A DNA stretch of 6,554 nucleotides from Planctomycetota bacterium (GCA_031278535.1 JAITKH010000267.1:1-6554), one strand, 5' to 3'. Positions 1 through 5,860 are shown, counted from the first letter of the stretch. Numbers and translations: made by a program. Notes: generated from the letters alone by a model not told the origin.

Positions 1-16
1 GTCCGTTCCGGCCGGC

Positions 17-1429
17 TTATTTCCCGCTTCCCGCGACAACAGCCACGAAGGTTTTCAGGAGGAGCAGGACGTCAAGTCCCAGGCTCCAGCGGTCGATGTA
101 GTCGAGATCCATCTCCATCCATTGCTGGAAAGTGATGTCGTTGCGGCCACCCACCTGCCAGATGCAGGTTATGCCCGGACGTATGGAGAATCGCTTCCGC
201 TGCCAATCCTCCTTGAGCAGATCGTAATCGCGGCGGGATAGCGGCCGGGGCCCCACCAGGCTCATGTCGCCTCGCAGCACATTCCACAGTTGCGGTAACT
301 CGTCGAGACTGTAGCGGCGCAGGAAGGAACCGCCAGGGATCAGGCGGGGATCGTTGGCTATCTTGAACGCCGGACCGTCCATTTCATTAAGGTGGGCTAT
401 CTCCTGCTGTCGCGCCTCGGCATCGGGAACCATGGTCCGGAACTTGAGCAGCGTAAAGGTGCGCTTGTTGAGCCCGATGCGCTCCTGGCGGAAGATCACC
501 GGCCCCGGAGAAACCCGCCGTATGAATATGGCGATGGCCAGCAACAGCGGGGAAAGGGAGACCAAGAGAAAGAACGACAGGATCACGTCCATGAATCGTT
601 TGGATACCAAGCCGAAAAAATCGACCGACGTGCTGGAAAAGGCCATGTTGCCGAAGTCGCTGATGCAGAGGGGCTGGCGCTTTATGCTGCCGGTTTCGAA
701 GACGTTGCCAACGATGTAAGCGGCCACCCCGTAAAACACGGAAGTGGCGATCGCCTTGTGGATGTCGTCGTAGAAGGATCGGATGGGCAGAAAGATGAAA
801 ACGACGTCGATGACTTCGCTGCGGAGGATGGTGTCGAGGTTTTCCAGACCGCCCAAGTAATTGGCGGGGGAATTCGGAATTTCCTTTTTGTCCAGATACC
901 CCCGGACCTCGGTCCCGAGGATCGAAGTGGCCTGTAACACCTTGCAGAAATCGCTGGTGCGGTGGTTCATGCCGATCACCACGATTTTCAGCATATTGGC
1001 CGGCTGGGAATAGAGGGACTGGAGGAAAAAACTGGTCAGGACATGGCCCGAGGTGATCAGTCCCATGGTGGCGATCATGAAGGCCAGGATAAGGTAGAAA
1101 GTTTCCATATTGGCGAAAACCAGGCAGATGCCGAGGAAGAAAATCCCCATGAGCATCAGGGTGGCCTGAGCTGTGAAAAAACCCTCCCAAGAGATGGAAT
1201 GGGTGAATCTGGAAAAGCGGACGATCTTCTGGTAGAAAAACATCATAAAGACAAACAGGAGGAAAAAAAAGAAGGTGATCAGGAAGGAGAGCGGCGTGGC
1301 AATACCTAGCGAAAATATGTGTGGATAATAATAAATCGCGTAGCAACAAGGGATAAATGCCGCAATCGAGCTAATGACTTCGACCAGCAGCAGAGAAAGG
1401 AACATGTTTTTAAGTCGTGCGGCAAGCAT
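17..1429 (-). CDS. Polyisoprenyl-phosphate hexose-1-phosphate transferase (WbaP/WcaJ-type initiating enzyme)
   Basis: This is an integral inner-membrane enzyme that would move a sugar-1-phosphate from a UDP-sugar onto undecaprenyl phosphate, the first step of exopolysaccharide, capsule or O-antigen synthesis. Four hydrophobic segments lie near residues 9-34, 41-65, 89-108 and 111-131. A Rossmann-like CoA_binding_3-type region follows (about 146-243, starting MLKIVVIGM). The C-terminal bacterial sugar-transferase domain (about 277-470) opens with a hydrophobic re-entrant segment and contains GPVIFRQERIG, LLKFRTM, the catalytic-type pair D376-E377 in SLDELPQ, VGPRP and RPGITCIWQV. Length (470 aa) is normal for the family. 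I chose the ATG at 1429 because AAGGA at 1437-1441 sits 7 bases upstream. A GTG at 1435, in frame, would add two residues and rely on AGGA at 1446-1449 instead. Family assignment is secure; the sugar (glucose, galactose or other) cannot be read from sequence. Nothing downstream is visible, so operon partners are unknown. Confidence 0.93.
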   Translation of the reverse strand: MLAARLKNMFLSLLLVEVISSIAAFIPCCYAIYYYPHIFSLGIATPLSFLITFFFFLLFVFMMFFYQKIVRFSRFTHSISWEGFFTAQATLMLMGIFFLGICLVFANMETFYLILAFMIATMGLITSGHVLTSFFLQSLYSQPANMLKIVVIGMNHRTSDFCKVLQATSILGTEVRGYLDKKEIPNSPANYLGGLENLDTILRSEVIDVVFIFLPIRSFYDDIHKAIATSVFYGVAAYIVGNVFETGSIKRQPLCISDFGNMAFSSTSVDFFGLVSKRFMDVILSFFLLVSLSPLLLAIAIFIRRVSPGPVIFRQERIGLNKRTFTLLKFRTMVPDAEARQQEIAHLNEMDGPAFKIANDPRLIPGGSFLRRYSLDELPQLWNVLRGDMSLVGPRPLSRRDYDLLKEDWQRKRFSIRPGITCIWQVGGRNDITFQQWMEMDLDYIDRWSLGLDVLLLLKTFVAVVAGSGK

Positions 1430-1436
1430 TGCCACT

Positions 1437-1441
1437 TCCTT
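1437..1441 (-). promoter_or_regulatory. Ribosome binding site that decides the transferase start
   Basis: On the minus strand AAGGA lies 7 bases before the ATG at 1429 but only 1 base before the in-frame GTG at 1435. This spacing favours ATG. A second AGGA at 1446-1449 is 10 bases from the GTG, so the longer start is not excluded. Confidence 0.6.
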
Positions 1442-1462
1442 ACTATCCTGATCGCGAATTGG

Positions 1463-1500
1463 AATTGTGAAAATAGCCCCCCAGGTCGAAAATCACAATT
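1463..1500. repeat. Inverted repeat AATTGTGA / TCACAATT in the transferase leader
   Basis: AATTGTGA at 1463-1470 is a perfect inverted copy of TCACAATT at 1493-1500, with 22 bases between the arms and arm centres 30 bases apart. In RNA it would form an 8-bp stem 34 bases before the transferase start codon. The half-sites resemble CRP half-sites (TGTGA/TCACA), but CRP needs a 6-base gap, so a direct CRP call is not supported. It could be an RNA hairpin in the leader or a DNA dyad. Confidence 0.5.
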
Positions 1501-1504
1501 TCAC

Positions 1505-1558
1505 GCCGCCGGCAATATAGAAAAGAGGCGGCATTTTCCGATGGGGTTCAATGCCCGC
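1505..1558 (-). promoter_or_regulatory. Candidate competing hairpins in the transferase mRNA leader
   Basis: Two stems share bases and cannot form together. One pairs 1528-1535 with 1550-1558 (AATGCC against GGCATT, plus two G-C pairs beyond a single bulged C; 14-base loop). The other pairs GCCGCC at 1505-1510 with GGCGGC at 1527-1532 (16-base loop). Both lie inside the predicted untranslated leader that runs from about 1646 to 1430. Such an arrangement can act as an attenuator or translational switch, but no run of U follows either stem on the minus strand, and I recognise no known riboswitch class. Confidence 0.3.
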
Positions 1559-1611
1559 TGATTTTGGTTGAAACCTCTCCCTCCCCCCTTTCCGGGCTGT
1601 GGAAACAATGA

Positions 1612-1621
1612 TTTGTACAAA
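1612..1621. repeat. 10-bp perfect palindrome TTTGTACAAA
   Basis: A perfect palindrome lying about 25-34 bases downstream of the predicted minus-strand transcription start. It could be a downstream operator for the transferase promoter. A 10-bp AT-rich palindrome can occur by chance, so this is a candidate only. Confidence 0.3.
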
Positions 1622-1652
1622 ATGATGCCGAATCAGTGCCATTCTTCAGCAA

Positions 1653-1680
1653 ATTATAACAAAAACATATGTTTTGTCAA
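1653..1680 (-). promoter_or_regulatory. Near-consensus sigma70-type promoter for the transferase gene
   Basis: Read on the minus strand, TTGACA (1680 to 1675) and TATAAT (1658 to 1653) both match the housekeeping consensus perfectly, with a 16-base spacer (17 is optimal, 16 is well used). TG one base before the -10 hexamer gives an extended -10 as well. Initiation would fall at an A near 1645-1646, about 217 bases upstream of the transferase ATG. The match quality makes this the most convincing promoter in the window. The activity itself is inferred. Confidence 0.8.
1662..1675. promoter_or_regulatory. 14-bp perfect palindrome in the promoter spacer (candidate operator)
   Basis: AAAACATATGTTTT is a perfect 14-bp palindrome that fills most of the space between the -35 and -10 hexamers of the minus-strand promoter and touches the -35 edge. 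A protein bound here would block RNA polymerase, so a repressor operator is the natural reading. Its AT-rich composition raises the chance of coincidence. The binding factor is unknown. Confidence 0.5.
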
Positions 1681-1685
1681 ATTAG

Positions 1686-1697
1686 GAAAATATTTTC
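1686..1697. promoter_or_regulatory. 12-bp perfect palindrome just upstream of the -35 element
   Basis: GAAAATATTTTC is a perfect 12-bp palindrome that begins 5 bases upstream of the -35 hexamer of the minus-strand promoter. Its centre is 23 bp from that of the spacer palindrome, roughly two helical turns, and both have an AAAA...TTTT pattern. It could be a second operator, an activator site, or simply an AT-rich UP-like element that contacts the polymerase alpha subunit. Confidence 0.4.
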
Positions 1698-1699
1698 GA

Positions 1700-2040
1700 C
1701 TTGAGGTGACGGACGGACGATGGATCGGGGACAAGGAAAACACGGGTGCATTGTAAACGGCCGGCAAATCCCACTCCTGACAAGGGGGGAAGGGGAATAG
1801 CCTGTTTTGCCGTGGGCGGATTCGTCTCGGACAGCGGCGTGGGAATCCTGATTCTCTGGAACATCGCCCTACTCTGTTGAAACAGGAGACTGTGATCGAA
1901 GTGGGAATACAATCCAAACGCAAGGCGACGGGATGGAATAATGGCCTGCTTCGTTCACCTGTTAAACGGAAATTTCGATGCATAAGCCCTGGCCCTGATT
2001 GCCGGCGTCAAGATTTTTCCTTTTTTTTCGCCAGTCTTTT
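1700..2040. other. Intergenic stretch with no convincing gene
   Basis: Short open frames exist here on both strands, but their products are rich in Pro, Arg and Ser, look like no family I know, and lack good ribosome sites. Nested inverted repeats occur: CCTGTTT at 1801-1807 with AAACAGG at 1880-1886, GGCG at 1836-1839 with CGCC at 1865-1868, and a 6-bp hairpin with a CCTG loop at 1841-1856. This could be an 86-base structured RNA, but I see no clear promoter or terminator for it. GTGGGAAT occurs twice (1839-1846 and 1901-1908). A run of eight T lies at 2021-2028. Confidence 0.4.
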
Positions 2041-2043
2041 GGC

Positions 2044-2049
2044 TATAAT
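2044..2049 (+). promoter_or_regulatory. Candidate -10 element for the cheA-pdxY-priA cluster
   Basis: TATAAT is a perfect -10 hexamer 67 bases upstream of cheA. The position expected for the -35 (2021-2026 with a 17-base spacer) is only a run of T, a poor TTGACA match, so the promoter would be weak or activator-dependent. No FliA-type motif is evident. Transcription would begin near 2056. Confidence 0.45.
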
Positions 2050-2067
2050 AATTTGATGAATTTGGTG

Positions 2068-2108
2068 TTCCCGGCCCGAGTCGGGAAGGGGAAAAGCGTT
2101 TCCGGGAG
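2068..2108 (+). promoter_or_regulatory. cheA leader hairpins and ribosome binding site
   Basis: TTCCCG at 2068-2073 pairs with CGGGAA at 2082-2087, and GGAAA at 2090-2094 pairs with TTTCC at 2099-2103 around a 4-base loop. The ribosome binding site GGGAG (2104-2108) follows directly, 8 bases before the cheA ATG. As an alternative, TCCCGG at 2069-2074 pairs perfectly with CCGGGA at 2102-2107, which would hide the ribosome site. Translational control is therefore possible but unproven. Confidence 0.4.
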
Positions 2109-2116
2109 CGGAAAAT

Positions 2117-4987
2117 ATGGCGGACATTTCGGCGCCGGACATGAGCGGTATCGATCCTGCATTGTTGCAGGACTTTATTTCTGAAAGCCAGGAATTGCTG
2201 GATGGTCTCGATCCATTGTTTGTCGCCCTGGAATCATCTCCCGACGACATGTCGATACTCGACGGCATTTTCCGGCCGGTACATTCGGTCAAAGGCAATT
2301 CCGGTTTCTTCGGGTTGACTAACATCAAGAAATTCGCCCACATTATGGAAAACATCCTGGGCGAATTTCGTTCCCGCAAGCGAACCCCTACCCCATCCCT
2401 GATCGATCTGCTTCTCAAGGGCGTGGACTTTCTTCGGGGGATGATCAATCGCCTTGCCCAAGGGGACTTTTCCGGGAAATTCCTGCCCGAGGAGCAGGCG
2501 CACCTCGATCTCCTGAACAAGGCGTCCGAGGAATCCGCCGGCACATCCGCCGGCGCAACGGAAACGCCGGAAGCGACTGCCGGAAAACTCCTCGAAACCT
2601 ACGAAAAGACGAAAGGAGGCGACGCCGAAGCCGTCAAGGCGCTGGGGGACGCCATCAATGCTTTCATCGGCGCCGTTCTCCCCGAATTCTTTAAACAACG
2701 CGTCGAAAAGGACAGCGTGGCGGTTTCCACGGGATACCGTCTGGGGGAGGATGACGTCACCGGATTTGTCAATACCGCCGCCCACTTCATCCAGGGACTG
2801 GAAAAGAACGAGAAGGACGAGGCCTTATGCGAGGCCTTCCTCTCCGCCATCCAGGCCATTGAGAACATCGGCGAAAAGGCGAGCAGGGAAATCATCGGGC
2901 TGGTCGAACAAATCAAGGATGACTTCATCACCATCCACGAATCAGGCATTGGCTTCGACCCCTTGATGACCAGCCTGATCCAGGAGCGTTTCGACGCCAT
3001 CCTGAAAAAACTGGAAAAATACGAAATTGGCGGTTCCGGCGACTTCTTCCTCCGGAATGAAAACGTTACCGGGACGGTACGATCCATGCAGGAATTCATC
3101 TCCGGCGTCCAGAAGCTGGAGAAGGAGTCCGGTCCCTCCGAGGCTTTCGTCGCCTGCATTGACAGCTTGAAAAGTTTGGCCGCTTCGGCCAGCCCAGTCC
3201 TTTCCAAGGCGCTGGAGCAAATCCAGGACGACTTTGTCACCATTCATGAATCCAACATCGGTTTTGACGACTTGATGCAGGGCCTGCTCTCGGAGCGCAT
3301 GACCGGCATTCTTTCCTATCTCGAACAACGCCAGCCCGATCGGTTTTCGTATAAACTTGGGGATATGGACGTCACCCGCCAGGCGGAAAAAATCGAGGCA
3401 TTCCTGGCCAATCCAACGGTTGCGACCAGCGACGCCCGGAGCAGGGCGGAGTTAATGCACGCTTTCCAGGAATTGGGCGAGGCGGGCGAAAAAGCCGGAA
3501 ACCCCGATTTCGGCCAGGCGGCGGCGCACCTTGCAACCGACGTGGATCAATTGCTCGCGAGCGAAGTCGGCATCGATGACCAGATGCGGGCCATGTTTGC
3601 TGAAGAGGGGAAGCGCCTCCTGGCAAGCCTGGAGAAGGCCAAGGTGGAGGAGAAGCCGCCGTCCGCCTCTCCCCGCCCTCCCGCTCCCGTCCCGTCGACA
3701 GAGGGCCAGGGCGAGCTCGGTTCAGGTTCGGGAGCCGGCGGGAAACAGCAGCCGCAACACGCCGACGCCTCGGGCAAAACTATTCGGGTGGCCGAGGAGA
3801 AGGTCGATCACTTCATGAGTTTCGTCGGCGAGTTGATCATCACCGGCGAGGTATTCGCTTATATCCAGAAGAAGCTGGAGCAATTCCCCGAGGTGGGCAA
3901 AGTGGCGCAGGAGTTCAAAAACGCCAACCTATCCTTCAACGAACTTTCCGCCAATCTTCAGAAAAGCCTGATGGAAGTGCGCCGAGTGCCGTTGAAGTCG
4001 GTACTCCAGAAACTCCATCGCATCATCCGCGACACCGCCGCCGCCCTCGGCAAGAAAATCGACCTGGATATCGTCGGCGAGGATGTCCAGATAGACAAAT
4101 CGCTTCTCGAAGGCCTGGAGAGCCCGCTAGTCCATATGGTCAGGAATTCGGCCGATCACGGAGTGGAGATGCCGGGAGAGCGCAAGGAAGCCGGAAAGCC
4201 CGAAACCGGCCATGTCTGCATCACCGCCTCGGCTACCGAGGAGCAGTTCACGCTGACCATTGAGGACGATGGTAAGGGCCTGGATGTGGAAGCGATAAAG
4301 AGCAAGGCGGTTTCGCGCGGTTTTTTAACCGAGGATGCCGCCCGAACCATACCCGACAAGGACGCTTTCCGCCTCATCTTCAACGCCGGCCTTTCCACCG
4401 CCAAGGTGGTGACGGACGTCTCGGGCCGGGGCGTGGGCATGGATGTTGTGTTATCGAACATCACCAAAATGAACGGCAATATCACGGTCGATTCGACTAA
4501 GGGCAAAGGAAGCATTTTCACCATTCTTCTGCCCATGACCGTCACCCTGACCGTGATTGACGGTTTGGTGGCGCGAATAGGCGACCAGTTCTACATCATC
4601 CCCATTTCCGACGTTCGGGAGTCGGTCCGCCCCCTGGCTTCCCAAGTCCATGCCATCAAGGGTTCCCAGGAAGTGCTGAACGTTCGGGGGGTACTCCATC
4701 CCATTGTCAGGCTAAGCCGTTTGCTGGGAATTTATTCGGAGAGAGTCGTCGAGTCGATCACCGACGCCACGGCCGTCCTTATCCAGGGCAAGCATGGCGC
4801 CACTGCCGCCTTTCTGGTGGACGAATTGATTGGCCAGCAGTCGGTGGTGGTGAAGGAACTCGGGAAAGAATTTGCGAATATCCGCTGCCTCCAGGGCGGC
4901 TCCATCCTCGGGGACGGCAGGGTTGGGCTGGTGTTGTCGGTTCAGGGCATCCTCGAGAACGTCGGGTTGGCCCAGGCGGAGGAATAA
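2117..4987 (+). CDS. cheA: CheA-type chemotaxis/chemosensory histidine kinase with a triple-repeat linker
   Basis: A 956-residue cytoplasmic kinase that would autophosphorylate and pass phosphate to a response regulator under control of a receptor-CheW array. The N-terminal Hpt domain (about 11-115) has the phosphoacceptor His56 in HSVKGNSGFFG. Residues 206-510 are three tandem repeats of about 100 residues in place of the usual P2 domain. A Pro/Gly/Ser-rich linker (about 512-552) follows. The P3 dimerisation helices span about 554-625. The ATPase domain has the N box (N677 and H681 in VRNSADHG), the DDGKGLD G1 box at 717-723, FNAGLST at 755-761 and GRGVGMD at 770-776. A CheW-like P5 domain fills about 806-950. 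All kinase motifs look intact. There is no receiver domain. Typical CheA is about 650-750 residues; the repeats explain the excess. The ATG at 2117 is supported by GGGAG 8 bases upstream. No cheW, cheY, cheR/B or receptor gene is adjacent. It is divergent from the transferase and 3 bases from pdxY. It could serve flagellar, twitching/gliding or exopolysaccharide control; the sequence does not decide. Confidence 0.93.
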   Translation: MADISAPDMSGIDPALLQDFISESQELLDGLDPLFVALESSPDDMSILDGIFRPVHSVKGNSGFFGLTNIKKFAHIMENILGEFRSRKRTPTPSLIDLLLKGVDFLRGMINRLAQGDFSGKFLPEEQAHLDLLNKASEESAGTSAGATETPEATAGKLLETYEKTKGGDAEAVKALGDAINAFIGAVLPEFFKQRVEKDSVAVSTGYRLGEDDVTGFVNTAAHFIQGLEKNEKDEALCEAFLSAIQAIENIGEKASREIIGLVEQIKDDFITIHESGIGFDPLMTSLIQERFDAILKKLEKYEIGGSGDFFLRNENVTGTVRSMQEFISGVQKLEKESGPSEAFVACIDSLKSLAASASPVLSKALEQIQDDFVTIHESNIGFDDLMQGLLSERMTGILSYLEQRQPDRFSYKLGDMDVTRQAEKIEAFLANPTVATSDARSRAELMHAFQELGEAGEKAGNPDFGQAAAHLATDVDQLLASEVGIDDQMRAMFAEEGKRLLASLEKAKVEEKPPSASPRPPAPVPSTEGQGELGSGSGAGGKQQPQHADASGKTIRVAEEKVDHFMSFVGELIITGEVFAYIQKKLEQFPEVGKVAQEFKNANLSFNELSANLQKSLMEVRRVPLKSVLQKLHRIIRDTAAALGKKIDLDIVGEDVQIDKSLLEGLESPLVHMVRNSADHGVEMPGERKEAGKPETGHVCITASATEEQFTLTIEDDGKGLDVEAIKSKAVSRGFLTEDAARTIPDKDAFRLIFNAGLSTAKVVTDVSGRGVGMDVVLSNITKMNGNITVDSTKGKGSIFTILLPMTVTLTVIDGLVARIGDQFYIIPISDVRESVRPLASQVHAIKGSQEVLNVRGVLHPIVRLSRLLGIYSERVVESITDATAVLIQGKHGATAAFLVDELIGQQSVVVKELGKEFANIRCLQGGSILGDGRVGLVLSVQGILENVGLAQAEE
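2732..3646 (+). repeat. Three tandem ~100-residue protein repeats within CheA
   Basis: Units cover residues 206-306, 309-408 and 411-510 (unit period 102-103 residues). Each begins with an aromatic residue and then (D/N)VT about 7 residues on, continues through predicted helices, and ends with a LE(K/Q) helix. Units 1 and 2 are about 40 percent identical by eye and share DDF-(I/V)-TIHES-x-IGFD-x-LM (residues 268-284 and 371-387). Unit 3 is much more diverged (474-490) and has Leu480 where the others have His274 and His377. DNA identity between units is low, so the duplication is old. I do not recognise the family. Confidence 0.85.
4978..4983 (+). promoter_or_regulatory. Ribosome binding site of pdxY inside the end of cheA
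   Basis: GGAGGA lies 7 bases before the pdxY ATG and within the last codons of cheA. Ribosomes finishing cheA would cover it, so translational coupling is likely. Confidence 0.8.
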
Positions 4988-4990
4988 GGA

Positions 4991-5860
4991 ATGTCAATAA
5001 AATCGGCGCTCTCCATCCAATCGCACGTCGTTTATGGCCATGCCGGCAATTCCGCCGCCGTTTTCCCCATGCAGCGGCTTGGCATCGACGTGTGGCCCCT
5101 GAATACCGTGCAGTTTTCCAACCATACCCAATATCCGGAAGGATGGAAGGGCATGGTGATGTCGAGCGGACACTTTTTGGACATCGCCTTCGGGCTTGAA
5201 AACATCGGCAAGCTTGGCCGATGCGCCGCCGTTCTCTCGGGCTATATCGGATCGGCGGAACAGGGAGAGGTCATTCTCCAGATTGCAGCCCGAATTAAAC
5301 GGGCCAATTCTTCGGCCCTGTTTTTCTGCGACCCGGTTATGGGCCATCCGGTCAAGGGGTGCAAGGTGGCCCCAGGCGTGGCCGAATTCCATCGCGACCG
5401 GGCCGTTTTCGCCGCTGATATGATGTCCCCGAATGTGTTGGAGTTGGAAACCCTGGTGGGACGGGAACTCCGGGATCCCGGGGGTTGCCTCGAAGCCGCC
5501 CGGGAACTTTGCCGTCGGGGACCGTGCCTGATTCTGGTGAAACATCTGAGCTACGCAGCCGCGAATCCGGATGCCTTCGAGATGATTCTGGCGGCTCCGG
5601 GCGAAGCCTGGCACATCGCCAGGCCGCTCATCCGCTTCGAGCGCCAGCCGGTGGGAGTGGGCGATCTCACGAGCGGCGTTCTCCTTGCCTCGCTTCTGAA
5701 CGGCAATTCGCCCAGGGAGGCGCTGGAATTCACCGCCGCCGCCGTATACGAAGTCATGCTCGCCACCCAGGCGGCGGACTCCTATGAAATGCAACTAGTG
5801 GCGGCCCAGGACGCCCTGGCCAAACCGACGCACCGGTTCCAGGCGGAGCGGATGGCTTGA
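4991..5860 (+). CDS. pdxY: Pyridoxal kinase PdxY
   Basis: A 289-residue cytoplasmic ribokinase-fold enzyme that phosphorylates pyridoxal with ATP to pyridoxal 5'-phosphate in vitamin B6 salvage. Recognition is strong: many strings match what I recall of E. coli PdxY (287 aa), including IQSHVVYGHAGNSA near the N-terminus, WPLNTVQFSNHTQY (35-48), LSGYIGSAEQGE (82-93), CDPVMGHP (113-120) and VAPGVAEFH. The catalytic Asp225 sits in the anion-hole motif GVGD, followed by the usual TSG. Cys124 in HPVKGC corresponds to the active-site cysteine of E. coli PdxY, a feature separating PdxY from PdxK. Start ATG 4991 has a strong GGAGGA site and lies 3 bases after the cheA stop. The stop overlaps the priA start. 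No functional link to CheA is obvious; shared transcription is the simplest explanation. All expected motifs are present and the length is normal. Confidence 0.95.
   Translation: MSIKSALSIQSHVVYGHAGNSAAVFPMQRLGIDVWPLNTVQFSNHTQYPEGWKGMVMSSGHFLDIAFGLENIGKLGRCAAVLSGYIGSAEQGEVILQIAARIKRANSSALFFCDPVMGHPVKGCKVAPGVAEFHRDRAVFAADMMSPNVLELETLVGRELRDPGGCLEAARELCRRGPCLILVKHLSYAAANPDAFEMILAAPGEAWHIARPLIRFERQPVGVGDLTSGVLLASLLNGNSPREALEFTAAAVYEVMLATQAADSYEMQLVAAQDALAKPTHRFQAERMA
5845..5848 (+). promoter_or_regulatory. Ribosome binding site supporting the TTG start of priA
   Basis: GGAG ends 8 bases before the TTG at 5857. No ATG in the priA frame lies between here and residue 30 of the protein, which is inside the conserved domain, so TTG is the best start. 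Confidence 0.6.

Noticed and set aside
387..1349. A 320-codon minus-strand open frame overlapping the transferase
   Set aside because: It is rich in His, Pro and Arg, matches no family, and lies in a shifted frame of the clearly recognisable transferase gene.
1463..1500. A CRP binding site based on TGTGA and TCACA half-sites
   Set aside because: The half-sites are separated by 22 bases rather than the required 6, so only a generic dyad can be claimed.
1654..1983. A 109-codon minus-strand frame in the intergenic region
   Set aside because: Its product is Pro/Arg/Ser-rich with no recognisable motif, it has no good ribosome site, and its end runs into the predicted promoter hexamers.
1990..2002. 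A sigma54 promoter upstream of cheA (TGGCCC...TTGC)
   Set aside because: Only 8 bases separate the GG and GC pairs; the sigma54 consensus requires 10.
1990..2028. A rho-independent terminator before the T-rich tract
   Set aside because: The GC-rich bases before the T run form only a 3-bp stem at best, so no credible terminator hairpin exists.
2008..2544. A 178-codon minus-strand frame opposite the start of cheA, and similar long antisense frames at 2234-2785, 2599-3243, 4156-4545 and 4994-5794
   Set aside because: GC-rich coding DNA produces such antisense frames. The sense strand carries clear domain motifs and the antisense products show none.
2732..3646. Additional Hpt (phosphotransfer) domains in the CheA repeats
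   Set aside because: The repeat histidines lie in TIHES, not in the H-S-x-K-G context of Hpt domains, so extra Hpt domains are not supported.
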